64,000 nucleotides of DNA from Zygaena filipendulae (GCA_907165275.2 OU015649.1:13112001-13176000), one strand, 5' to 3'. Numbered from the stretch's first letter, positions 46,754-58,260 are shown. Notes: a model not told the origin generated them from the letters alone. Numbers and translations are program-made.

Positions 46754-47250
46754 CAGCTTCTGCTGAATAAATTATAAAGCTCGCACATATGTAGGTACAC
46801 ACGTAGTAGAGATTGGTATTGATATACCATAAGGATATCTCATATTATTTATTATTTTAAGATTAATAACGTGTTTTTCCTCCTCATGATCTAACTAACG
46901 TTTCTGGGCATGCTGCAAACTCAGACCAAATAAAAACTAAAGACGGAACGCGCAGAACAAACAAGTGAAGCCTGGAAAAAGACATCACGCCGTGCACGTA
47001 CACAGAAGCACGCACACACAAGAAAAAGACACAATACCTTTTAGTTTGAGCTTCTCCCGCTAATAGACGCAATAATTAAGTTAGAAAAAATGCCATATTG
47101 TGTCGTCAACGGTTAAAAATAAAAAAATCACTTATCACCAGTAGAATCACTTATCACCAGTAAGTAAACTTAGCAAATCCATACACTATCCTAATCACCA
47201 CATGCATACGCAATCGGCTTCACTTTGTTGTTCGAGACGTTCCGTCTTTA

Positions 47251-47650
47251 GAATAGAATAGAATAGAATAGAATGGAATGGAATGGAATGGAATGGAATG
47301 GAATGGAATGGAATGGAATGGAATGGAATGGAATGGAATGGAATGGAATGGAATGGAATGGAATGGAATGGAATGGAATGGAATGGAATGGAATGGAATG
47401 GAATGGAATGGAATGGAATGGAATGGAATGGAATGGAATGGAATGGAATGGAATGGAATAGAATAGAATAGAATAGAATAGAATAGAATAGAATAGAATA
47501 GAATAGAATAGAATAGAATAGAATAGAATAGAATAGAATAGAATAGAATAGAATAGAATAGAATAGAATAGAATAGAATAGAATAGAATAGAATAGAATA
47601 GAATAGAATAGAATAGAATAGAATAGAATAGAATAGAATAGAATAGAATA
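47251..47650. repeat. 400-bp (GAATA/GAATG)n pentanucleotide array, 80 units
   Basis: Perfect block structure: 4 GAATA units, then 37 GAATG units (47271-47455), then 39 GAATA units (47456-47650), with no interruption. Long frames on both strands (MEWNG..., ILFYS...) are pure repeat translation. On the - strand it follows a LINE end as (TATTC)n. Confidence 0.97.
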
Positions 47651-47861
47651 TTTTTTTATTGCGCAACAGACACACACAAGGTTTACAAACTTAATAACAA
47701 AATCACAAACAAATTCATTACAAACTAAACTTAAAAAAAAAAGATATTGGTTGACTGGTTTTGGTCGCGGTGTGTCTCTGCTGCTGCAAATGGCAGCTGA
47801 CTCAGCATATGCTGAGGATGGGAACCCTCAGCGCTGGTTTTCAGTCAGCGCCAGCAGTCCC
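47651..47861 (-). mobile_element. 5'-truncated non-LTR retrotransposon 3' end
   Basis: On the - strand: ...CTGCCATTTGCAGCAGCAGA...CTGTTGCGCAATAAAAAAAT, then (TATTC)n. A 3' UTR-like tail with an A-rich end and a microsatellite tail fits a CR1/Jockey-like LINE that uses short 3' repeats. No coding sequence is left. Confidence 0.6.
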
Positions 47862-48559
47862 AGTTATTTGGTCTGAGGCTGCAAATTATGTTATCTATTG
47901 TGCCTTGGGACACGTTCTGCCACTCTCCTCGTAATGCGTTTTGCAGTTTTCTCAGTTCTCAGTTGTTGAGAGGTGGCATTCTGGATTTAAAGCTTCTTCT
48001 TAACAAGTCCCAAACATGCTCTATAAGATTTATTTCGGGGACTGCAAAGAAAGGTGTAGGTCAAGGAGGGATGACCGTTTTTTACAACTTCGAGCTCGCA
48101 AACACACGCGAGTAACGGCTCTGCAGGCCCGAAATGAGCGTGTGTATGTTTAAAGGTTCGGTTGCCTCTAAGAGTGAGGGAGGACCAATGTAATTTTAGT
48201 GTTTTTGACTGAGACTCTCGCAAATGCTGGGATGGGCGAATTTGGGATAGTTTGCTATGTTGCAATGAATACCTACTTTCCTTTTCACACGATAACGAGG
48301 GTCTGAAGGTTTAGCTGGAAGATTACCACCAGAACTTCCTAATGGAAACTGCAAATATCGTGTTTAGGCTCGCTTGTTTTGTGTTGATGTAGGTTCTTAC
48401 CTTCTTTATCTTTTCATATGAATACCTTCATTAAACGTGATAAAGCTTGTTGTTTTCTTAACAAAACTTTCCTTTTACTTTAACTGACTTCTAAAAGAGG
48501 TTAAAGAAAAAGAATTTTCCTAAGGGCTATTTAAAAATAAATAAATATAACTTCAGGTT

Positions 48560-48846
48560 ACGATTATAATTAGTACATCAGTTACAAAATAAAAAAATTA
48601 TAGACACGTATTTTTTGCTTTTTTAAATTAATGAAAATAAACATAGATAAAGCGCAGTTTAGAGTGGGGGACTCGTGACGTCATTACTCGGTAGACATAA
48701 GCCCCGTACAAACTGCACCGGGTTGTGACGTCACGCAAAATTTCAACTCAATGTATCGCCGTTATTTTTTGATTACGTAAAAAAAGAAAAAATACGTGTC
48801 CAATATTTCCCATTAATCTACACGACGAACTAAAAAAAATTTAGTC
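48560..48846 (-). mobile_element. CRE-palindrome MITE, copy 7 (centre type B)
   Basis: GTGACGTCATTACTCGG, centre AAGCCCCGTACAAACTGCAC, then GTGACGTCACGC. Outer tips are degraded on the left; the right tip ends TTTAGTCAAG. Confidence 0.8.
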
Positions 48847-50038
48847 AAGTAATAAATTGTGTCATTATTGTAGAACTTCCTGTAAATTCAGTAGATATGT
48901 CCTCTTCTAGGGATTATGACAATAATAAAAATTTTTTGATCATAATAGTCTGTCCTAACAAATATTTGTTCTTTGTAACCTTCCACTGTTCTCTCTGACT
49001 GACATTAGCATGAATAGTGCGCCTACCAATCCAAGGCGTCTGTTGCCATATTGAAAAAAGAAGACGAAGAATTGGTTTAAAATACAACTAATTAAACAAG
49101 CGTGCTATACAAAATACTCTACATATTTAATGAAAATTTTCTTTGTAATTTTTTACAACAATGAATTGTGATTAGCTAGAATAATAATTTTCACTAGTAA
49201 AATTAATCCTGTTTACTTGTACTAAACGTAAATGGCAACTATCAATAGATTGGGATTGGCGACGCCAGTCAGCAGCACCGTCGTTGTGCACGTTCCCTAT
49301 AGAGATGATAACATAACATTGACTCATAACAACATGATACTCAAATTTACTCGTAGAGTTTCATATAAAACCGATTTTACTTACTATAATATTATCATAT
49401 TATAGCATTATTTTAACAAGCTATCCTTCTACATTAGGTGACCACTGTTCATATACGAATCTCTTTTAATAATGTTATATACCTACCTACTGGATACTGG
49501 GTACCTATAAGGTTCTTGCATTTAACGTTGCGTAACTTTATGACTTTATCTATAGGTAACTTTTTAGAATACTAAAAAACCAAATCATCATCTACTATTA
49601 TTATTAGATTTATTATTAGACCATAGCTATTCCCGCGGTTACACTCACGATGCGAGTTCCTACGGCGATTCCGGGAAAAAATACCCTATATCCTTCAGTT
49701 CTCTTTATCTACCCCAGAGGGGCTATAATGTAAATTTTGTTTCTATCATTTCCGGTTTCCATACGCGTTTACATACCTACCAAATAATGGATAAACCAGT
49801 GTTACTTCAATTTAGTGTAGTACCTAAAGTACACCCCCTTACCGACTAACTCACTGTTACAAACACATTTGAAGTAAGTAGGTACAGACCAAAAAAATAT
49901 GAAAAACTATGACCATTTGCAGAACTAAAGATCTATTGTACAAGTTGCTGAAAGGCTTTCGCCTAATGAGACGGGCTGTTGCAATCTAGGTACCTTTACA
50001 TGTATAAAAATATAATAGGAAGCTTACTCTAGACTTAC
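48847..50038. other. intergenic or intronic stretch
   Basis: One diverged reverse Helitron-like piece at 49620-49745 (TATTCCCGCGGTTACACTCA). Nothing else recognised. Confidence 0.4.
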
Positions 50039-50333
50039 CAATGGTATATGTGGCGCCATCTATCTGAAAAGTCGCGCTTTTGCACTTCTTGAAAACTTTC
50101 CCGCTGACAACTTGCCTCATGGCACTGCCGTGCAAGGCGGGGTTCGAAATGATGTCTCGTCTCGCCGCCCCGGCGCTAGTGTCGAATCTGTTGCGCAACT
50201 CGTCGAACGACGGGTCGGCCGACAGCTCGAGCGCTCTATCGGCGATATCAACGCGTTTTTCACGATTTTCACGAGCCACTTGCCCGCACATCTCTCTGCC
50301 CGGTGGGTTCGCGTCTACCGCTTTTTTGCTCAT
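50039..50333 (-). CDS. first coding exon B of an unrecognised gene
   Basis: From ATG at 50331-50333: 98 residues, MSKKAVDANPPGREMCGQVA, a long helical, charged section (ENREKRVDIADRALELSADP, FDELRNRFDTSAGAARRDII), then KKCKSATFQIDGATYTI and one base of a Gly codon before the donor GTAAGT (50033-50038). The leader upstream (about 50334-50480) is insect-like and moderately GC-rich, with no in-frame extension of note. The final residues and the phase match exon A at 29254-29473 (both x-IDG/LDG-x-x-Y-x-IG, phase 1). No further exon was identified between the two. I do not recognise the protein. Confidence 0.65.
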
Positions 50334-50480
50334 CTTGATAATCACTTCACTAAGTATGTCACTGCACACACTTAACACTTATTTTGCAGCAGAGATGCAC
50401 ATCTCGGTATGCATTGTTATTTCACAGTTCACTTGTTTCCCGTTACGCGTCGCGCGTCGTTGTTGACAGAAACTTCAGTT

Positions 50481-51414
50481 TGCACGAGTTGCAATTTTCA
50501 TTAGCATTTGTGATTTTCACTACCTACTAGCCATTAAGAAATATGTATCAATCCTTTATTTTCTTATTTGTACTTGTAGTATACTTTCGAATTCCATCGG
50601 AAATTTGCTAACAACAACGTTTGAAATCTAACTTCATATTGAAATCGAATAAAGGAGAAATGTAAAGTTTTCGTCGGAAAATCGCGGCTGTCAACTTAAT
50701 CGTTACTATAACAACGTAAAGTGTATTATTTTTTTAGAAATTTCTGGTATACCTAATGTGTTTATTACATAGTTTTTAAAAAAGTAGATTGTTTTTCCGT
50801 ATTCCGCTCTGATATTGCGCAATGCTGATATTCGAAAGCGGATTTTTTTCTCAAAAAAAGCGATACCTGTGCTCATGAAACACCGTGCTTTGGACGTATG
50901 CCTACATTAGCAAAATAATGCTACGCACAGGTATTTTACACTAAGCACGTCAGTCGGATCACACGCGTACACACCAACTACCAGGTATTTTATAGAAACA
51001 AACACACTCGATCACTATTAACGCAAACGCTGTTGTAAACGTTTGAAGTTTGCTTACAATTCTAATGATGCTTGTACGTGCATACACCTAATTTCGCATC
51101 TCAACACTCTCTCACAGTGTTGTATTTACTTAAACAGTATGTCTATTTTTGTAATTCAAAACATCCAAATCAATCGTACCGTAATGCTGCCAGGTTAAGA
51201 TTTATTTTAATTTATTGTATTTGTTTTCTTTGTAATATAAAAGGCAACGGGGGCCATGCGTGTCGTGTATGACATAACGACATTATCAAAACAAAACTTT
51301 ACAAGCGCCAAATATTAAAATTATATTTTAAACTATTTCGTATCGCATTGATTATTTTTTAAGATATTTATTATTTTTTAAGATGACGATTCTACTCTTT
51401 TATGAAGATAACCG
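50481..51414. other. AT-rich stretch without recognised features
   Basis: No repeat ends or supported frames; it could be the promoter-distal flank of exon B. Confidence 0.35.
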
Positions 51415-51640
51415 TGCCCCATAGTTTCACCCGCGTGAAACGTTTTTATGTAACAACTTTTTCCCGATATCCCCCTTGATTTGAATGAAACAAAGCCTAT
51501 ATTATGTAGCTCCAGGGTAAGCTTAATCTACCTGTGAAAACCGTATGACAATCCGTTCAGTAGATTCGGAGATTATCATGAGCAGACAGACAGACAGAAA
51601 AAAAATTAAAAAACTCTTTTTTTTTGTGGTCGGTTACTCT
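51415..51640 (-). repeat. LINE-type interspersed repeat
   Basis: GTTTCACCCGCGTGAAACG, TTTTTCCCGATATCCCCCTT, AAAACCGTATGACAATCCGT, then GACAGACAGACAG. This is a family distinct from the CTAG-ended repeats; a relative lies at 53945-54170. Confidence 0.5.
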
Positions 51641-51894
51641 TCTCGCCTTCGGTTACTCTTCGCCCTCTGTCAACTTTTGTTAAAAATATTCAATGTATGA
51701 ATATGGATCGCGGATTCTACTCTTTTATTATACCTAGTATACCTAGATGTTGATGAACATTTGACCGAACTTGGACGAGCGTCAGGACTAGAGAAATTTG
51801 AGAACAAATAGTATCTAAGAATGTGACATGTCACGGTTTTCTTTTGGGATATCATTCAACAATGGCGCGATCGGCCTCCGGATCTCAAAAGCAT

Positions 51895-52135
51895 TAAGTA
51901 TAGTCTTTTAATGATTATACCTATTTAATTCCAAGTAAAGCATTTAAAAACAAAACTGCCGCATTGAGAGACTTTCTTTAAATTAATGTTAAATTTAGTT
52001 AAATGCCAATTAACGTGAGTGAGTAGGTATAAAAGAAAGAATTTTTGAAAATCGGTTCATTAGATCCAGAGATTACCCCCTTTTAACGTTACAAACTCAC
52101 ATACTCACAAACTTTAGTTCTTCACCTGTAATATT
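51895..52135. repeat. decayed palindromic-MITE and Helitron-like pieces
   Basis: 51895-52013 retains AAACAAAACTGCCGCATTGAG and TTAAATGCCAATTAAC of the palindromic MITE; 52030-52135 is a reverse Helitron-like piece (CATTAGATCCAGAGATTACC). Confidence 0.6.
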
Positions 52136-52887
52136 AGAAAATATAATAAAATCTAAGAAGTCAATTTTAACCTACTTCTTACTAAGATAAGGTATGTACT
52201 ATGTAGTTCGGATGACAATGCGACATGGAGCTGACAATGATGAAGCCGAAAGATGGCCATAGGAACTCCGCAACGCAACCCCATTTTGTTTGATCCGGTT
52301 TGGTTGATCTTGACAAGGACTCTGGTTCTAGATGATTTATTACATAATAAATAAATAAATTACCTACCTTTTATAGTTTAGTTTACGCTTAAGGTGTGTT
52401 TTTTTTTAGATTTTAAACTATTTAGCTATGTACGATGTATGTTTACTGCAACAAAGGTCATAAACACATGTAAAAGTTGCAAGACTTTTTACCATTTTAA
52501 ATTACCGAATTAAAAGCCTTCAATAACCGTGTAGATATAACTACCCCGAGGCAAATAATAAAGCCTTAAAATGTTTTCCGTAAAAACGTAAAAAGAGGTA
52601 AATGAAGAATGTAATGGTAATTGGAAAAGAAAATACGTCTTACATCTCATTCAATGAGTTCGTTGAAAAAAAATTAGCTTCCAGGCGCAGCGTAAGTGTC
52701 TATTTTCATTATATGTATGTTTATTGTTTACTTAATATGGAACGCTGCCTACAGGATATTTACTTCTGAAAATGCGTAATAACATTCAAAATAACAAAGG
52801 TGGATAAATTAAATTTGAATGTTTAAATCTAGTTTCTCGCACATATCTTACATTTGGTTGCATTTTTTTTATTTTTATTTAACTCTA
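52136..52887. other. AT-rich stretch with a scrap of the CCGACTTCC repeat
   Basis: Near 52245-52270 'gaaagatggccataggaactc' resembles the GGTCATCGGAACTAC part of the repeat at 13606. Otherwise nothing recognised. Confidence 0.35.
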
Positions 52888-53412
52888 CTAGCTGTTGCCC
52901 GCGGCTTCACTCGCGTGGTGTCATGAATCGATTACGAATAAACAAAGCGTACGTTTTCAATACTAACTACATAAAATTTTGCATGCACATTGTCAGGTGT
53001 ACCGAAAAACATAGGTTACTTATTATTACGGAATTCTCATGGAAACTCTTGAAATAGGGATGTTGACTTCTATTGAAAATGAAAATTCTAATTAGTCCGT
53101 CAGTTAGAAAATAAAAAAACAATAGACACGTATTTTTTGCTTTTTTAAATAAATTAAAATATACAGAGATAAAGCGCATTAAAGTTTAGGATGAGGAGGT
53201 CGTGACGTCACTAACCGCAAAACAGCCATACGAACTGTCAGAATAGTGACGTCACGCGAAATTTCAACTCAATATATCGCCGTTATTTTTTGATTACGTA
53301 AAAAAAGAAAAAATACGTGTCCAATATTTTTTAATAATCTACAAGACGGACTAAAAAATAAAAATTAGTCAACATGCCCATTAGCTCGTGTAAAACTTCG
53401 GGGAACAGTGTT
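52888..53412. mobile_element. Helitron-like repeats split by a MITE
   Basis: A reverse 3' end (CTAGCTGTTGCCCGCGGCTT at 52890) abuts a forward body (52930-53055) that resumes after the MITE as ATTAGCTCGTGTAAAACTTC and GGGGAACAG (to about 53410). The forward copy is older than the MITE. Confidence 0.65.
53056..53379 (-). mobile_element. CRE-palindrome MITE, copy 8 (centre type A), inside a Helitron-like repeat
   Basis: Tips AGGGATGTTGAC and GTCAACATGCCC with AT on both sides (53054-53055, 53380-53381). Removing the MITE and one AT gives GAAATTAGC, close to GAAATTACC of intact Helitron-like copies. One CRE palindrome is intact, the other one base off. Confidence 0.9.
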
Positions 53413-55727
53413 TTAACAGTTTTCCTTTGTTTCTTGTTTTTTTTTTTCTTTGGTGAACAAGCAACTGGCTGAAAACGCTGTATCTAAATGGAAATAGCGT
53501 GACTACACGCAACGACAGGCCTTCAGTAAAATAAACTAACGTGTAAGAAGTCGCAACCGCAACGGGCCTAGTTCACTTGCTTTGGAACATAACAATAATT
53601 TCGTATTTATTTTTGGCCAGCTTACCGAAAAATCTTAAAAATTAGAAATCATGCAAGTAAATTTTATGGCAGAAAAACTATGAAAACTACCATTATTGGA
53701 TGAATGTTACAACGCTTTGAAAAGATGAAAAAAGATTGATTTATTTGATGATGATGTTAATTTACAATGGCATTTCGTAAATCCCTAACATAGGTAAGTC
53801 GATTTTCTATTTCGATTATGAATCTTTCTGTATTGAAACATTTTAATTTATTTTAAAAATTGTTTTATTAACGAAAAATCTGTTACACGGTGTATGCCTA
53901 TAAGAAGAGAGACATATAGAAAAACTACTTATTTACGGACTAACTTTAGTCCGCCGCGGTTTCACCCGCGGTAATTTTGGAGTTCCCGCAGGAATTCCAG
54001 GACAAAATATAGATATAAACCTTCCTTATGAATCATTCTATCTATCGGTGAAAACCGCATGAAAATCCGTTACGTATGTAGTTTGAAAGATCTAAGCATA
54101 CATAGGGACAGACAGACGGGAAGCGACTACCATGAAGTGATAACAAGGTTACTATTTCTACACACTTTTTTAGTAAAATAAATAGACGCAACGAAAATCA
54201 ATAAAATAAATTAAAAAAATATGTTTTAAGTATTTTTGAATCGCTCGAATTACTTTCGAACACGGAATCGCGATTTTTTTTTAAGCATTCACACGTGAAT
54301 CTTGCAATTACTTGTGCGAAAAGTAATTCGAGTGATCCGGCCCCGGAATACGGCCCCCGGTCTCAAATATAGAAAAGAAAATATTACGTGGAATTTCGAC
54401 GTAATTATCCTTAGAAAATAAAAATATCCATGAAAATTGAGCGCGTATGTTACCGACGTATACTGACGGATGTCGGATCATATACTAAGGGCCATTCAAA
54501 GCCTCTTCCCTTCGTATTACTTCTGTCGCGCTGAAAAATCAAATGTGATTTCCCGCGTAAATGCTTTGTTATGGTTTTCGTTTCTCTGTGATTTAAGGTA
54601 TTTTTTTAATTATATTTTTATTAGCTTCATGTAAGCATGAATTACATACATAATAAAGTAAGGATAGGTCGGAAGATCTGTTTATCTATTGACTGTTTAA
54701 CCCTTTACAAACTAATACACGTTATACCCATGAGAGTTACACTAGATAACGCACAGAGAATAATGTAAATTATAGCCTCAAACCGTCGCAGTGCACAGAC
54801 AAACCAATATGTGAATTTTGTATTTAGTACTTATTGGTTTTTAAAATTAAAAATAAATAATAAAAAAAAAAATAATAATAATATTTATCTACGGATAGAA
54901 ATGAATGATTTTAAACTGTAAGCAACTTCGTTTAGGCTGAATTTTGCGACATTTTTTTTATTATTATTATTTTTCGATATTTTTTTATTAGCTGATGAAT
55001 TTAATCAATTCAATTTCTTTCTATTTCTGAGTAATAATACGAATAAGTAACTATAAAGCAATAATATAATACCTAATTATACAAACGAAACCACATCAGT
55101 TAAAACTAAAGTTTCAGAAAATGCTTGCGAAATATGTAGAATAAAAACAATGATAGGTACGTACGAACTACGAGTAGAATACTGTTTCACGTTTCTCGTC
55201 GAGTCAGATTGCTTTGAGTAACCCTGCCTTTCTTACTTTGTTTCCACTTCATTTAACGCTTTAGAGTTCCGCGAGAATTTCAACGGAGTGGTTTAGGTCA
55301 GAAAAAAAATTGTGAAAAGAAAAGCTATTGAAGTTATAGCTAGGTACTTCTTTTGGCGCGTGACTGCACATATTTGAATGTTTAACATAACCCTCGTTAT
55401 ATCGTGTAGCGTACCTATATGGTTTAAGTAAAAAAAAAAATGGCGACCCTAATCTTGGCATGTCAAAAACTTCCCAAGGGAATTCTGAAACATGCGATAT
55501 TGCGATAGTTGATAGAATTACTGGTAAATGATAAAATAGCCAATATATTACATTACATAAATAAGGATGTGTGTACTAGTGTGTATACATACGCATAGGA
55601 AGTGAAAAGAATTCTTAGACCCACTAAGCATGAAACTTACAAGAAGTTTCAGGAAGTTTGTCTATTACGCATTTAAAAGTTACAAATAGGTACAAATGTA
55701 GCAATAATGTAAGATTTCCAAATGCTA
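53413..55727. other. intergenic stretch with repeat pieces
   Basis: Holds a LINE-type piece with a reverse CCGCGGTTTCACCCGCGG start (53950-54170), and a short inverted pair at 54245-54340 (TCGCTCGAATTACTTTCG / GAAAAGTAATTCGAGTGA) that may be a MITE remnant. The remainder is AT-rich with no gene seen. Confidence 0.4.
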
Positions 55728-55950
55728 ACCGCCGCACTCAGAGTCGACTTTAATGATTACTTAGTTAAGTATGGATTTTTAAAACAAAACTGCCGCAATC
55801 AGAGACGTTCAGTAAATTAATGTTAATTGGAATTCAATGAGATGTAACTTAATTAGTTAAATGCCAACTAACATTAATTTATTAAACTTGTCTGATTGCG
55901 GCAGTTTTGTTTTAAAAATCTATACTTAAGTCGACTCTGAGTGCGGCGGT
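55728..55950. mobile_element. palindromic MITE 'CCGCCGCACTCAGAG', copy near 55.8 kb
   Basis: TA-flanked (55726-55727, 55951-55952), arms as in other copies. The right arm has lost about 17 bp (AACTAAGTAATCATTAA). Confidence 0.9.
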
Positions 55951-56273
55951 TAGACTTTATGTCGACTTTGCAGCAACGTTCGTCACACATTACATAGGGC
56001 TTGATAAGTTTACATTTTATGTAAGTATTTAAAAGCTCCTCAAAATTGGTCGAATTAAAGCACTAGAACGATGATTTGTAAGACACACTCCCATTTCAGC
56101 AATATTGTTGAAATTTCTGCTTTCTTAGGGGAAAAATACAATGAGATCTGAACCGGTGCTGGTGCGCTCAAGCAATCATTGGCCACTTGTGATTTAACCA
56201 TAACCGATTTATAGAACATTACGAAAAACTTATGTGTTGAAAAAATTTACTAAAGTAATATAGTTACACATTT

Positions 56274-56816
56274 GAAATAGTACATTGTTATCCTAGGGGT
56301 GAAAGTAAGTCTTTCTCCCGAGGGTAACACTGTGCTTTTCATTACGAATGTAAGGAAAGTCAAAATAAAAATAGGAATTAGCTAAAGAAAAAATGAGTGA
56401 AGATCGGATAGTCGCTTGACACTTTCCCACCTATTTCTTTTTCTTTGACCGGCTAGCTATTCAGCCAGTATTTTTTATTTACACTGTGGCGACCTAAAAA
56501 AAATATTTTCTTTAATTATTTAGTATTAATTAAAGAAAATAAAAAAAATATAAATAGGAATTAGCTTAAGAAAAAGTGAGTGAATTTTATTTTAATTAAT
56601 ACCTACACTTTACGTTATTTCAATTTTACATCGCGCTGGCTGTATAGAAAGTTGAAACATGGTTCAATAGAAATGTGAAAATAGACCTAGTTTTTTTTAA
56701 TAATTTGACAGTTGTCAGTTGAAAGCGATTCTCCCTAGGGCTGAAAAGGGTTACTTTCAACCCGCTTCTCAGGCAACTTCAGACCTACTTTCCGAGTATG
56801 AGTAATGAAAAAGTAA
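56274..56816. mobile_element. TIR element 'AAATAGTACATTGTTATCC', copy 2 (rearranged)
   Basis: Left end and CGAGGGTAACACTGTGCTTT block as at 34262. A block matching 34434-34560 is present in the opposite direction (CTCCCTAGGGCTGAAAAGGG ... TTTCCGAGTATGAGTAATG). Extra sequence in the middle includes a TTTTCTTTAATTATTTAGTA / AATTAAAGAAAAT inverted pair. Confidence 0.65.
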
Positions 56817-58260
56817 TTTCCCCTTAAGTTATCATAATAATATGGAGAGTTCTAACGGTAGTCGGTTCGTGCTTTACCCGTTTTCTAGAATTTCTCGAGT
56901 TAACGGAGCAGTTTCAACTCCCTCGTTTATTATTTCATTAGTTACGTGGACACCAATTTGATTGAGACAATTCATTTCACTTCAGCGGTGACAGATCACT
57001 TGCGGGCCGTTCGAGTGTTTATAAAGTAAGGATAGTATGATAGTTGAAATGGTCAGCATTTTATGTACGTACTTGGATGAATCTTAAAACTCGCTTCTGT
57101 TTGAGTCGGATTTTTATTTACGTTCTCTGTAATAATAAACAAAAGACTACTAAGACCGCTGCGTAAAATGAATGTTAGCACAACTCCAACTCCTATTCGA
57201 AGACTTTGCATCTTATCTGTTTCAGAATGCTAAAGATACACGATAGTTTAAAGATAAACCAATGTAATGTATTTGATTGTTACATAGAATTCGCTTCGTA
57301 TTGATATTATAGACAATTATCAAACAAAATCACTATTGAAACTAGGGCATACCTACTGAAATCTCCTTAGCATGCATTGAATTATATAATATTTTTAATT
57401 TTATGTAATGGTGTGCAATAAGTTTATTTATTAAAACAAATAAAACAATAAAGTTTTCATAAGTGGTATAATGGATATTTGAAATCAGTTTCAATAAGAC
57501 CAAAACTACACGTAATTAAATTGCCATATAGGTACAAACAAAAAAGATTAATGATTCCGATTGGATTCAGGATGTCTTCATTTTCTGAATGTCCTTGTGT
57601 GAAAGCAAACATGAGAAACCATTATTATAACTATCAATAATATAATACTTATAAGCCAAAAAAGGTAAAAATGTGGATGAGGCAAGGGCGTTTGAAAACA
57701 TCGCCTAAATCGCGGTATTGAAGGAATGTGGCCAGTATACTAGGAGATCAAAGAGGTAGGAAGAAAGTTTTAAGAAAGAAAAATAAAAAGGTTTTTTGAA
57801 TATATAGGCGTGTATTCTTTCCTGGAAACCGACCACTAAGCAGTAAGCACGTTCATATTTTAAACTACCAACGCCGCACTTGGCAGACTTACAAAGTTTT
57901 CCGGTTTTGCCAAAAACTTGTATGACTAATCGTTTTCATATCGATCTGCATATTTCTTGAACAGTAGAGGTATCAATGCAGAGGTGTTGAAGTAACACGA
58001 CCTTTTTGAAGAGAAAAATTTTTGGACACAGATGTACTTTATAAAACTGAGCTACGCAACTTGCATTTTTACTATTGAATATTAGTATAGTAATATGAAT
58101 CTTCAATTTATATATCATTGTTTAAATTTGAAGGCAGGCATCTTACTACAATAATTAAATACTTTAGTTTCTTATAAAAGCTTTTTAATGCAAATAATTT
58201 AATAAGTCAGGAGTTAAGTTAACAACTTAACTTTCTATTTTTGGTAGTTAATGAATTTAT
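56817..58260. other. AT-rich stretch without recognised features
   Basis: No frames or repeat ends that I can support. Confidence 0.35.

Larger units (their letters stand above)
46920..47877. mobile_element. 8-bp-TSD TIR element, second copy, with a LINE tail inside
   Basis: Left end CTCAGACCAAATAAAAACTA; the right end is its inverse but split: GTTCCGTCTTTA (to 47250) and AGTTATTTGGTCTGAG (47862-47877), separated by a LINE 3' end and microsatellite. The target duplication GCTGCAAA is exact at 46912-46919 and 47878-47885. Removing one copy restores the Tc1 transposase frame, which proves the insertion boundaries. Confidence 0.9.
46865..48045 (-). pseudogene. Tc1 transposase C-terminus, split by a nested insertion
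   Basis: Reading the - strand, 48030-47878 encodes EINLIEHVWDLLRRSFKSRM, a stop, then KLQNALRGEWQNVSQGTIDN and IICS. After skipping the element at 46920-47877 and one copy of its duplication, the frame continues MPRNVS, a stop, IMRRKNT (46911-46865). This is the typical end of a Tc1-family transposase (P-x-LNPIEH-x-W ... WN-x-IPQ ... SMPRR). At least two stops make it dead; the upstream catalytic part was not found. Confidence 0.75.

Noticed and set aside
47195..47677. 160- and 151-codon - strand frames rich in Phe-Tyr-Ser-Ile-Leu, and MEWNG frames on +
   Set aside because: Pure translation of the (GAATA/GAATG)n array; any pentanucleotide without stops stays open in several frames.
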